From positions 4,268,001 through 4,332,000 of the forward strand of contig NZ_CP162488.1 of the NCBI RefSeq assembly GCF_041242975.1: 64,000 bases of DNA, in the 5' to 3' direction. The DNA is from Xanthomonas sp. DAR 35659. GTDB lineage: Bacteria; Pseudomonadota; Gammaproteobacteria; Xanthomonadales; Xanthomonadaceae. Made by a program: the position numbers and the translations under genes. The notes beneath the pieces were generated by a model that saw nothing but the letters and a program-made list of their open reading frames with translations, was not told where the DNA came from and made no database searches. Each line of letters opens with the position of its first letter. Within the stretch, counting starts at the first letter, position 1. Below are positions 57,298-64,000 of this stretch, in pieces.

Positions 57298-57777
57298 CTA
57301 CAGCGCCCCTTCCAGCAATGGCGCATCCTGCGTCCCGCCCCAGGGATCGTCCAACAGATAGCGCGCCGCCACCGGCTGCGCCGCCGGCACCAGGGTGAAC
57401 CGGTAATACACCTCGTCGCCTTCGCAGATCTCGTAGTACAGCGCGTAGTCGCAGGCCTGCAGCGCCAGGGTCACCTCGAACGCCTCGGCCGCTGACGCGA
57501 CCTGCACAACGTCGCCCGCGCGCACCCGGAATGGCACCTGCATGCGCCGCTGCGCGCACGGATCGGATGCGAATGCCGCAGCCAGCGTCACGTGCACCTG
57601 CGCACCGAACGCGTCCTCGGGCAGCGGATCGAACACCACGTAGTCGCGGTGCAGGATCGCGCCCTGCTGCAGATTCCGAGGCCCCCAGCGGCAGGCGGCC
57701 TCGTCGAAGCCGCGCGCACGCAGCTGTAGTTGGCTGTGCGAGATCAGCAGGTCCACGGTTTGCGTTGCGGTTTGCAT
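57298..57777 (-). CDS. ComJ-like protein
   Basis: A 159-residue soluble all-beta-looking protein. The segments DLLISHSQLQLRARGFDEAA, WGPRNLQQGAILHRDYVVFD, PLPEDAFGAQVHVTLA and YALYYEICEGDEVYYRFTLV match my memory of the competence protein J family (ComJ/NucB-associated nuclease inhibitor) found in Bacillus and, more broadly, in Proteobacteria. No nuclease partner is next to it, so an inhibitor role is unproven. Similarity is from memory, not search. Confidence 0.55.
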   Translation of the reverse strand: MQTATQTVDLLISHSQLQLRARGFDEAACRWGPRNLQQGAILHRDYVVFDPLPEDAFGAQVHVTLAAAFASDPCAQRRMQVPFRVRAGDVVQVASAAEAFEVTLALQACDYALYYEICEGDEVYYRFTLVPAAQPVAARYLLDDPWGGTQDAPLLEGAL

Positions 57778-57851
57778 CGTTGTCTCTCTGCCAGGATGGC
57801 GGCGCGTGGCGAACACGCTGCGCGCGTGGCGCAGCGCCGGTCGGCGCGCGC

Positions 57852-59030
57852 TCACACGCCGGAGGCGCGCTTCCAGAACCCGTGCATCAGCATCGGGAGT
57901 TTGCCGGCCAGGCCCAGCAATGGGCCGCGCAGTAGGGTCAGGGGCATGTCGTCGTTGGAGAACAGGCGATTGATCGCATCGAAGCCGTAGGCGGCGAAGG
58001 TGTTGTCGCTGCGCCGTCCGCGCGCCCAGCGTGCCAGCCGGTGCGACGCCGACCAATCGACCCGCCGCGCTTGCGCCTGGCGCACCTGCGCGGCCAGCGC
58101 GGCGACGTCGCGCAGGCCCAGGTTGACGCCCTGCCCGGCCAGCGGATGCACCACGTGCGCGGCGTCGCCCAGCACCAGCAGGCGGCCGCGGTGATAGTCC
58201 TCCACCAGTTGCCGGCGCAGCGGAAAGCCGACCCGCGGCGACAGTGCGCGCACCGCGCCCAGGCGCGCGCCGAAGGCCTGGGTCAGCTCGGCGCCGAACG
58301 CGGCGTCGTCCAGGGTCAGCACCCGCGCCGCCTCGGCCTCGGGCAGCGTCCACACGATCGAGCTGCGGCCGTCGGCGAACGGCAGGAACGCCAGCGGCCC
58401 GCCGGGCAGGAAGCGCTGCCAGGCGGTGTCCTGGTGCGGCTGCTCGCTCTGCACGAAGGCGACCACGCCGCGCTGGCCGTAGTCGTGCGCCGGCGCGTCC
58501 AGCCCGGCCAGGCCGCGCAGGGTGGAGTCGGCGCCGTCGGCGGCGATCGCCAGGCGCGCGTCCAGGCGGCTGCCGTCGTCCAGGCGCAGGCGGACGCGTT
58601 CCTCGGCCATCTCCACCGCCTCCACCCGCGCCGGACAGTGCAACTGCACCCCGGCCGCCGGCAGCGCCGCCCACAGTTGTTCGACCAGCAACGCATGCTC
58701 GACGATCCAGCCCAACTGGTCGCGCCCCAGCGCGTCGGCATCGAACTCCAGTTCGCCGCCGCCACCGGCGTCCCACACGCGCATGCGCCGATAGGCCTGC
58801 GCGCGCCGCGCCAGCACCTGCGGCCACACGCCCAGCGCCTGCAGCAGCGCGGCGTTGTCCGGGGCGAACGCGTACACCCGCAAGTCCGGCTCGGCCGCCG
58901 ACCAGCGCGACGGCTCGCGGCCCTCGACCAGCGCCACCGCCAGGCCTTCGGCGGCCAGCGCCAACGCGCAGGCGGCGCCGACCACGCCGCCGCCGACCAC
59001 CACCACGTCTAGCACGCCGCGCCGGCTCAT
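57852..59030 (-). CDS. FAD-dependent 2-polyprenylphenol hydroxylase (UbiH/UbiI family)
   Basis: A 392-residue class A flavoprotein monooxygenase for ubiquinone synthesis. The start is set at MSRRGVLDVVVVGGGVVG. FAD loop DVVVVGGGVVGAACALALAA; second motif ARLAIAADGADSTLRGLAG with the GADG-like core; third motif LVLGDAAHVVHPLAGQGVNL. The ubiH stop overlaps this start (ATGA at 59027-59030). Which ring carbon it hydroxylates (UbiI C5, UbiF C6 or other) cannot be told from motifs. Confidence 0.88.
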   Translation of the reverse strand: MSRRGVLDVVVVGGGVVGAACALALAAEGLAVALVEGREPSRWSAAEPDLRVYAFAPDNAALLQALGVWPQVLARRAQAYRRMRVWDAGGGGELEFDADALGRDQLGWIVEHALLVEQLWAALPAAGVQLHCPARVEAVEMAEERVRLRLDDGSRLDARLAIAADGADSTLRGLAGLDAPAHDYGQRGVVAFVQSEQPHQDTAWQRFLPGGPLAFLPFADGRSSIVWTLPEAEAARVLTLDDAAFGAELTQAFGARLGAVRALSPRVGFPLRRQLVEDYHRGRLLVLGDAAHVVHPLAGQGVNLGLRDVAALAAQVRQAQARRVDWSASHRLARWARGRRSDNTFAAYGFDAINRLFSNDDMPLTLLRGPLLGLAGKLPMLMHGFWKRASGV

Positions 59031-60241
59031 GCCGTCGTCTCCCGGCACAGCTGCGGCACGTCGCCGCGGAACCCCATCGCGCCGCCGACCAGGAACGACT
59101 GCAGCGGCGCCGCCTGCGCGGCCGCCAGCAGGCCCAGGCTGCGCAACGGGCGCAGCAGCGGCGCCGGGTTGGCGGTCAGCCGCGCCAAGCCGCCGGAGAA
59201 GGCGACGGTCCGTTGCCGGTCCTGCTCGCGGCGCTGGGCGTATTGCTGCAGCAGCGCCGGCGCGCCCGGATCGGTGCGGTCGCGCTCGATCAGCTCGGCC
59301 AGGGTCAGCGCGTCGCGCAGGCCCAGGTTGAAGCCCTGCGCGCCCAGCGGGTGCAGCGTCTGCGCGGCATTGCCGAGCAGCACCGCGCGCGCATCGGTCA
59401 GCCGCCCGGCCAGCACCTGCACGATCGGGTAGGCGCTGCGCTCGCCGCTGCCCAGCAGGCGGCCGACGCGCCAGCCCAGCGCTTGCTGCAGGCGTTGCAG
59501 CCAGGCGGCCTCGTCGAGCACGGCCACCGCGTCGGCCTGCTCGGCGGCGACCGCGTGGATCGCGCCGTAGTGGCGGTCGCCGCGCGGCAGCAGTGCGGTC
59601 GGGCCTTCGTCGCGGAAGCGCTCGTAGGCGCTGCCGTCGGGCTGGCGGCTGCCGCGTACCCGCGCCACGAACAGGGTCTGCTGGAAATCGTGGCGCTCGG
59701 CGGCGATGCCGAGCGCCTCGCGCACCGCGCTGGCGCTGCCGTCGGCACCGACCAGCAGGCGCGCCTGCAGCACCTCGGTGGCGCCGTCCAGGGCGATGCG
59801 CAGCCGCCGCGACGACGCGTCGTCGCCGGCCTCCAGCCCCAGGAACTGCGCCGGCCGGTAGCGGCGAACGTGCGCGGCGGCGGCCAAGCCCGCTTCCAGC
59901 GCCTCGCCGAAGTCGCGCGCCACCACCACCTGCCCGAACGCCTCGCGCCCGTAGTCGGCCGCGTCCAGCCGCACCCGTCCGAAATCGCCCTCGCGGCTGA
60001 CATGGATGCGCCGGATCGGCCCGGTCGGCGCGCGCAGCCGCTGCATCACACCGAGCGCGCGCAGCGCATTGACCGTGGCCGCGGCGAAGCTGAGGTTGCG
60101 CTGGTCGAACACCGGCGGCAGCGCGCCCGGCGGCGCGGCCTCGACCAGGCCCACGTCCACGCCCAGGCGGTCCAGGGCGATGGCCAGGCTGGCGCCGACC
60201 AGGCCGCCGCCTACGATCACTACGTCATGTCGTTTGCTCAT
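59027..60241 (-). CDS. ubiH: 2-octaprenyl-6-methoxyphenyl hydroxylase UbiH
   Basis: A 404-residue paralogue of the next gene. Start MSKRHDVVIVGGGLVGASLA; then ARLLVGADGSASAVREALG as the GD motif region and AVLLGNAAQTLHPLGAQGFN with NLGLRDALTLAELI. The Asn-Ala-Ala variant of the usual GDAAH is typical of UbiH. The two hydroxylase genes overlap and are clearly one operon. Symbol assignment to UbiH is by motif and neighbourhood. Confidence 0.85.
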   Translation of the reverse strand: MSKRHDVVIVGGGLVGASLAIALDRLGVDVGLVEAAPPGALPPVFDQRNLSFAAATVNALRALGVMQRLRAPTGPIRRIHVSREGDFGRVRLDAADYGREAFGQVVVARDFGEALEAGLAAAAHVRRYRPAQFLGLEAGDDASSRRLRIALDGATEVLQARLLVGADGSASAVREALGIAAERHDFQQTLFVARVRGSRQPDGSAYERFRDEGPTALLPRGDRHYGAIHAVAAEQADAVAVLDEAAWLQRLQQALGWRVGRLLGSGERSAYPIVQVLAGRLTDARAVLLGNAAQTLHPLGAQGFNLGLRDALTLAELIERDRTDPGAPALLQQYAQRREQDRQRTVAFSGGLARLTANPAPLLRPLRSLGLLAAAQAAPLQSFLVGGAMGFRGDVPQLCRETTA

Positions 60242-60418
60242 CCGGCCATGATACGGCCGGCACCGGAATCGGCGGTGATCCGCACGCGGTGCGGCGCTGC
60301 GCCCGCAGCATCCCCGTGCGGTTCCCGGCGTCCACGCCGCACCGTCGGCGCGGGGCCTCACTCGCCGGCCCGCCGCTTCCAGTAGAATCGGCGTTCTCCG
60401 TACCGGTGCCCGCCCGCC

Positions 60419-61003
60419 ATGACGCCTTCCACCCACCGCCTGCCCGTCCTGCTCCTGCTGGTGTCGCTGCTGGCCGCGACCCGCATCAACCACTTCGGCG
60501 CGATCCCGGACGCGTCATGGGCGGTGTTCTTCATCGGCGGCTTCTACCTGCGCGGCTGGACCCGCTGGGCGTTCCCGCTGCTGATGGGGCTGGCGGTGCT
60601 GATCGACTACCTGGTGATCCGCGGCCAGGGCCTGGACTTCTGGCAGCACTATTGCGTGTCGCCGGCCTACTGGTGCCTGATTCCGGCCTACCTGGCGCTG
60701 TGGACCGGTGGCGCCCTGGCGGCGCTGGGCTACCGCGGCGCCGACTGGCGCGCGCTGCGCAGCACCGCGGGCAATTTCGTGGTCGCGGTGGCGCTGTGCC
60801 ACCTGATCGCGCAGGGCAGCTTCTACTGGATCAGCCGCAGCGTGCCGAACCCGACCGTGGCCGGCTGGTGGCAGAACTACGGCGACTGGCTGCTGCCGTA
60901 CATGGGCAGCGCGGCGCTGTACGTCGGCCTGGCCGCGGCGATCCAGGTCGGCATCGAGCAGTGGGCGCGGCTGGGCCGGCGCGGCCAGTCGGTCAACCCC
61001 TGA
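60419..61003 (+). CDS. Predicted cobalamin transporter, BtuM-like
   Basis: A 194-residue membrane protein with about six helices: LPVLLLLVSLLAATRINHFG, WAVFFIGGFYLRGW, FPLLMGLAVLIDYLVI, LIPAYLALWTGGALAALG, AGNFVVAVALCHLIAQGSF and YMGSAALYVGLAAAIQVGI. This fold and size match solitary ECF S-components of the BtuM kind, in which a cysteine near residue 80 binds and decyanates B12; here Cys79 is in DFWQHYCVSPAYW. The next gene is a cobalamin adenosyltransferase, which supports a B12 role. I see no cobalamin riboswitch in the 177 bp upstream; TAGAAT at 60382 may be a -10. Confidence 0.6.
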   Translation: MTPSTHRLPVLLLLVSLLAATRINHFGAIPDASWAVFFIGGFYLRGWTRWAFPLLMGLAVLIDYLVIRGQGLDFWQHYCVSPAYWCLIPAYLALWTGGALAALGYRGADWRALRSTAGNFVVAVALCHLIAQGSFYWISRSVPNPTVAGWWQNYGDWLLPYMGSAALYVGLAAAIQVGIEQWARLGRRGQSVNP

Positions 61004-61025
61004 GGCCGGCGGACGCCGCGCGGCG

Positions 61026-61580
61026 ATGGGCAACCGCCTCTCCAAGATCTACACCCGCACCGGCGACGACGGCAGCACCGGGCTGGGCGACGGCAACCGG
61101 GTCGGCAAGGACTCCGCGCGGGTGGCCGCCTACGGCACCGTGGACGAGGCCAACTCGGCGATCGGCGTGATCCTGGCCTGTCCGCTGACCGAGGACGTGC
61201 GCACCCTGCTGACCGCGATCCAGCACCAGTTGTTCGACCTCGGCGGCGAACTGTGCATTCCCGGCCATGCGGCGATCCACGATGCCGACATCGACGCACT
61301 TGAGCGGCATCTGGACCGCTACAACGACACCCTGCCGGCACTGAAGGACTTCATCCTGCCGGCCGGCGGCGAGGCCGCGGCACGCTGCCACCTGGCCCGC
61401 ACCATCGTGCGCCGCGCCGAGCGCGAGACCGTGGCGCTGTCGCGCCAGGACGCGGTGCGGCCGGAAGCGGTGCGCTATCTCAACCGCCTGTCCGACCTGC
61501 TGTTCGTGCTGGCGCGGGTGCTGGCGCGGGCCGACGGCCACGGCGAAGTGCTGTGGCGCCACGAACGCCGCCAGGCCTGA
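61026..61580 (+). CDS. Cob(I)alamin adenosyltransferase, PduO type
   Basis: A 184-residue PduO/MMAB-family ATP:cob(I)alamin adenosyltransferase, which makes coenzyme B12. The ATP-binding N terminus is IYTRTGDDGSTGLGDGNRV; AAYGTVDEANSAIGVILA follows; the cobalamin-binding helix bundle includes CHLARTIVRRAERETVALS and YLNRLSDLLFVLARVLA. The gene follows the BtuM-like gene by 22 bp, so import and adenosylation of B12 are plausibly coordinated. No corrin biosynthesis genes here. Confidence 0.92.
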   Translation: MGNRLSKIYTRTGDDGSTGLGDGNRVGKDSARVAAYGTVDEANSAIGVILACPLTEDVRTLLTAIQHQLFDLGGELCIPGHAAIHDADIDALERHLDRYNDTLPALKDFILPAGGEAAARCHLARTIVRRAERETVALSRQDAVRPEAVRYLNRLSDLLFVLARVLARADGHGEVLWRHERRQA

Positions 61581-61617
61581 GCCAGGCTCGCGGCGGCGCG
61601 CAGGCGGCAGGGCTCGC

Positions 61618-62523
61618 ATGCTGATCTACACCCATCCCGCGTGCCTGGGCCATGCCCCGGGACCCGAGCATCCGGAACGGCCGGAACGGCTGCAATCGGT
61701 CACCGACGCGCTGCGCGCGGCCTTCCCCGCGCTGGAATGGCGCGAGGCGCCGCTGGCCAAGCTCGGCGACCTGGCCCGGGTCCACGACCGCGAGCTGATC
61801 GACACGGTCCTGGCCGACATCGACGGCCGGCGCATGCTCGACGTGGACACGGTGATCGCGCCGGGCTCGCGGGCCGCGGCGCTGCGCGCGGCCGGCGCCG
61901 GCGTGGCCGCGGTGGACGCGGTGATGCACGGCGAGAGCGACACCGCCTTCTGCGCCGTGCGCCCGCCCGGGCACCACGCCACCGCCGGCACCGCGATGGG
62001 CTTCTGCCTGTTCAACAACGTCGCCGTGGCCGCCGCCCATGCCCGCGACAGCCACGGCCTGGAGCGCATCGCCATCGTCGATTTCGATGTGCATCACGGC
62101 AACGGCACGCAGGCGATCTTCGAGCGCGATCCGCATGTGCAGTATCTCAGTACCCACCAGTCCGGGCTATTCCCGAACTCGGGCGGGGTCCACGACCGCG
62201 GCGTGGGCAACCTGCACAACGCGCTGCTGCCGCCGGGCAGCGGCGGCTTCCGCTTCCGCAACACCTGGGCCGACCAGATGCTGCCGCTGCTGGACGCCTT
62301 CAAGCCGCAACTGCTGCTGGTCTCGGCCGGCTTCGACGCGCACATGCGCGACCCGCTGGCCGACCTGATGCTGGACGCCGAGGACTTCGCCTGGCTCACC
62401 GCGGAACTGCGCGCGCTGGCCGAACGGCACGCGCGCGGCCGCGTGGTGTCGCTGCTGGAAGGCGGCTACGACCTGCAGGCGCTGGGCGAATGCAGCGTGG
62501 CCCACGTCGACGCCCTGCGCTGA
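61618..62523 (+). CDS. Histone deacetylase family protein
   Basis: A 301-residue zinc deacetylase of the class II-like bacterial group (acetylpolyamine or acetylated-small-molecule amidohydrolases). HPERPERLQSVTDALRAAFP is the N-terminal signature; the His-His pair is in RPPGHHATAGTAMGFCLFNN; zinc ligands are in VDFDVHHGNGTQAIF and, later, VSAGFDAHMRDPLADLML; LEGGYDL closes the pocket. Natural substrate unknown. It lies 37 bp from the adenosyltransferase gene. Confidence 0.92.
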   Translation: MLIYTHPACLGHAPGPEHPERPERLQSVTDALRAAFPALEWREAPLAKLGDLARVHDRELIDTVLADIDGRRMLDVDTVIAPGSRAAALRAAGAGVAAVDAVMHGESDTAFCAVRPPGHHATAGTAMGFCLFNNVAVAAAHARDSHGLERIAIVDFDVHHGNGTQAIFERDPHVQYLSTHQSGLFPNSGGVHDRGVGNLHNALLPPGSGGFRFRNTWADQMLPLLDAFKPQLLLVSAGFDAHMRDPLADLMLDAEDFAWLTAELRALAERHARGRVVSLLEGGYDLQALGECSVAHVDALR

Positions 62524-62635
62524 CGTCCCGACCCTGGGCGGATGAACCCCGCCCCCGCGCCCCGGAACGCCTTCATTGCCCCCATGCACCGGATGGGGCA
62601 AGCTAGCGACCGTTTTAGCCCGATACCTGACGCGC

Positions 62636-64000
62636 GTGCGCCGAGCCCTCCGCCTGCTACCCCTTCCGTTCAGTATCGCCCTCTGTCTGCCGGCGATGGC
62701 GGCCGAGAAGCCACCCAATTGGGGACTGTGCCCGACCCCGGACGTGCTGCCCAAGTTCGATGACGCGCCCAAGGTCGATCCCAAGCTGGCGGCGATCCGC
62801 GACCAGCAGCCGACCGACATCGAAGGCGACCAGCTGTCGGGCACCACCACCGTCCCGAACTACACCGGCAACGTCGCGCTCAAGCGCGGCGACCAGTTCA
62901 TGGGGACCGACAGCCTGCGGGTGGACACCGAGACCGGCAACTACATCGCCGAGGGCCACGTGCGCTACCAGGATTCGTCGATCCGCATGATCGCCGACCG
63001 CGCCGAAGGCAACCAGGACACCGACACCCACAAGATCTCCAACATCCGCTACCAGCTGATCGAACGCCGCGGCAACGGCAAGGCCGATTCGGTCGACCTT
63101 CAGGGCGCACTGGGACAGATGCACCGCTCCACCTACACCACCTGCGATCCCTCGCAACAGGTGTGGGAACTGCACGCGCCGGAGATCGACGTCGACAACG
63201 ACGAGGGCTTCGGCACCGCGCGCAACGCGATCCTGAAGATCTACAACGTGCCGATCCTGTACGCGCCTTGGTTCAAGTTCCCGATCGACGATCGGCGCAG
63301 CAGCGGCTTCCTGTTCCCGGCGATCGGCATGTCCAGCCGTAACGGCTTCGACTACATGCAGCCGTACTACCTGAACCTGGCGCCGAACTACGATGCCACC
63401 CTGTATCCGCGCTACATGAGCTCGCGCGGCTTCATGCTCGGCAGCGAGTTCCGCTATCTGTACGAAGGCGGCAAGGGCGAGATCGAGGCCACGTACATGC
63501 CCTCGGACCAGTTGCGCGACAAGGACCGCGGCAAGTTCGAGTACCAGGGCTACCACAACATCAATCCGCAATGGCAGGCGCGCGCCTCCATTGCCTGGGT
63601 CAGCGACGAGCGTTACACCGAGGATTTCTCCAACCGCCTGCTTGGCAATGCGGTCTCCAACCTGCAGAGCACGATCGGCGTCTACGGCACCGGCGAGACC
63701 TGGACCGCCGGGTTGATGGCCGATCGCTGGCAGTTGACCGATTACACCCTGACCGAGGCCGCGCTGCCGTACAGCCGCCAGCCGCGCGCCTTCTTCACCT
63801 GGGACCAGTCGTTCGGCAGATGGTTCGAGGCCGGCGTCTACTCCGAGGCCGTGCGCTTCGTGCACGACGACATCCACGTCAAGGGCCCCACGTTCGAACG
63901 CACTGGCGATGTGATCGAGCAGCCCGGCGGCAGCCGACTGGACGTCAAACCCTACATCTCGATGCCGCTGGCCGGCGCCGCATGGTTCCTGAAACCCACC
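62636..64000 (+). CDS. lptD: LPS-assembly protein LptD; partial at right edge
   Basis: The first 455 codons of the outer-membrane LPS translocon subunit. GTG 62636 starts a signal peptide LPLPFSIALCLPAMA. The N-terminal LptA-like periplasmic jellyroll has VALKRGDQFMGTDSLRVDTE, YIAEGHVRYQDSSIRMIADR, and the disulfide-type cysteines Cys32 (NWGLCPTPD) and YTTCDPSQ. After PWFKFPIDDRRSSGFLFPAI the barrel begins, with YYLNLAPNYDATLYPRYMSS and LGSEFRYLYEGGKGEIEATY. It normally works with LptE and is followed by surA/pdxA/ksgA outside the window. Confidence 0.95.
   Translation, partial: MRRALRLLPLPFSIALCLPAMAAEKPPNWGLCPTPDVLPKFDDAPKVDPKLAAIRDQQPTDIEGDQLSGTTTVPNYTGNVALKRGDQFMGTDSLRVDTETGNYIAEGHVRYQDSSIRMIADRAEGNQDTDTHKISNIRYQLIERRGNGKADSVDLQGALGQMHRSTYTTCDPSQQVWELHAPEIDVDNDEGFGTARNAILKIYNVPILYAPWFKFPIDDRRSSGFLFPAIGMSSRNGFDYMQPYYLNLAPNYDATLYPRYMSSRGFMLGSEFRYLYEGGKGEIEATYMPSDQLRDKDRGKFEYQGYHNINPQWQARASIAWVSDERYTEDFSNRLLGNAVSNLQSTIGVYGTGETWTAGLMADRWQLTDYTLTEAALPYSRQPRAFFTWDQSFGRWFEAGVYSEAVRFVHDDIHVKGPTFERTGDVIEQPGGSRLDVKPYISMPLAGAAWFLKPT

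Noticed and set aside
60242..60418. Cobalamin riboswitch before the BtuM-like gene
   Set aside because: The region is only 177 bp and I could not find the conserved B12-box or the paired core; TAGAAT may be a simple -10.

Overview
The window reads as chromosomal DNA of a gammaproteobacterium of the Xanthomonadaceae, most probably a Xanthomonas. The reasons are the very high G+C, the ahpC / ahpF-oxyR arrangement, an lptD start region and a SPINDLY-type O-GlcNAc transferase like those of Xanthomonas, scattered palindromic REP elements built on GGAGCGGCTTCAGCCGCGAC, and a type IV secretion effector that appears to carry the Xanthomonas VirD4-interacting (XVIPCD) tail. I see no rRNA, tRNA, CRISPR array, prophage or conjugation module. 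Species assignment is not possible from this alone.

Layout. 1-5.3 kb: the end of an O-GlcNAc transferase, a frameshifted chemotaxis-receptor remnant, moaB, a small XRE regulator translationally coupled to a polyphosphate kinase 2, and an IS110-family element that has split a REP palindrome. 5.0-9.3 kb: a coupled minus-strand operon (YihY-like membrane protein, TlpA-like lipoprotein, acylphosphatase), then a WrbA-like quinone reductase with DUF2069 protein, a one-domain asparaginase-like protein and YbaK. 9.6-19.6 kb: a secreted subtilisin-like protease with its own terminator, ilvE, sufT, the proton-translocating transhydrogenase genes (pntB, an extra membrane protein, pntAB, and pntAA further away), and, wedged between pntAA and pntAB on the other strand, an ECF sigma factor with DUF3619 and DUF3106 partners. 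19.8-32.4 kb: a lipoprotein, two tandem DUF1631 proteins, a nitroreductase with a 5'-3' exonuclease, an SDR with a divergent LysR regulator, a NUDIX / N-formylglutamate amidohydrolase / transglutaminase-like row, and a proline iminopeptidase.

32.5-36.4 kb is the accessory region: a 764-residue predicted type IV effector (lipase-3 head, about five 22-residue repeats, XVIPCD-like tail), an immunity-like lipoprotein 24 bp upstream of it, and a second immunity-like copy whose N terminus is missing and which abuts prmC. Base composition there is visibly less G+C rich than the neighbours. 36.4-43.5 kb is core: prmC, the peroxide-stress group ahpC, ahpF, oxyR (with an OxyR-like half-palindrome before ahpC), rnk, transaldolase and a DJ-1/PfpI protein. 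43.5-45.7 kb holds two tandem paralogous propeller-like proteins of unknown function bracketed by two copies of one palindrome that has CTAG edges.

45.7-64 kb returns to housekeeping genes: msrA, DUF2007, a GST, glnS with a CPBP protease, an EamA transporter, an orphan STN-domain lipoprotein, a deaminase, rlmM, a Tat-exported Gfo/Idh/MocA oxidoreductase, an unrecognised winged-helix-like protein, two small EF-hand proteins on either side of a REP pair, a ComJ-like protein, two coupled UbiH-family hydroxylases, a probable cobalamin importer (BtuM-like) next to a PduO-type adenosyltransferase, a histone-deacetylase-family protein, and the first 455 codons of lptD, cut by the window edge.
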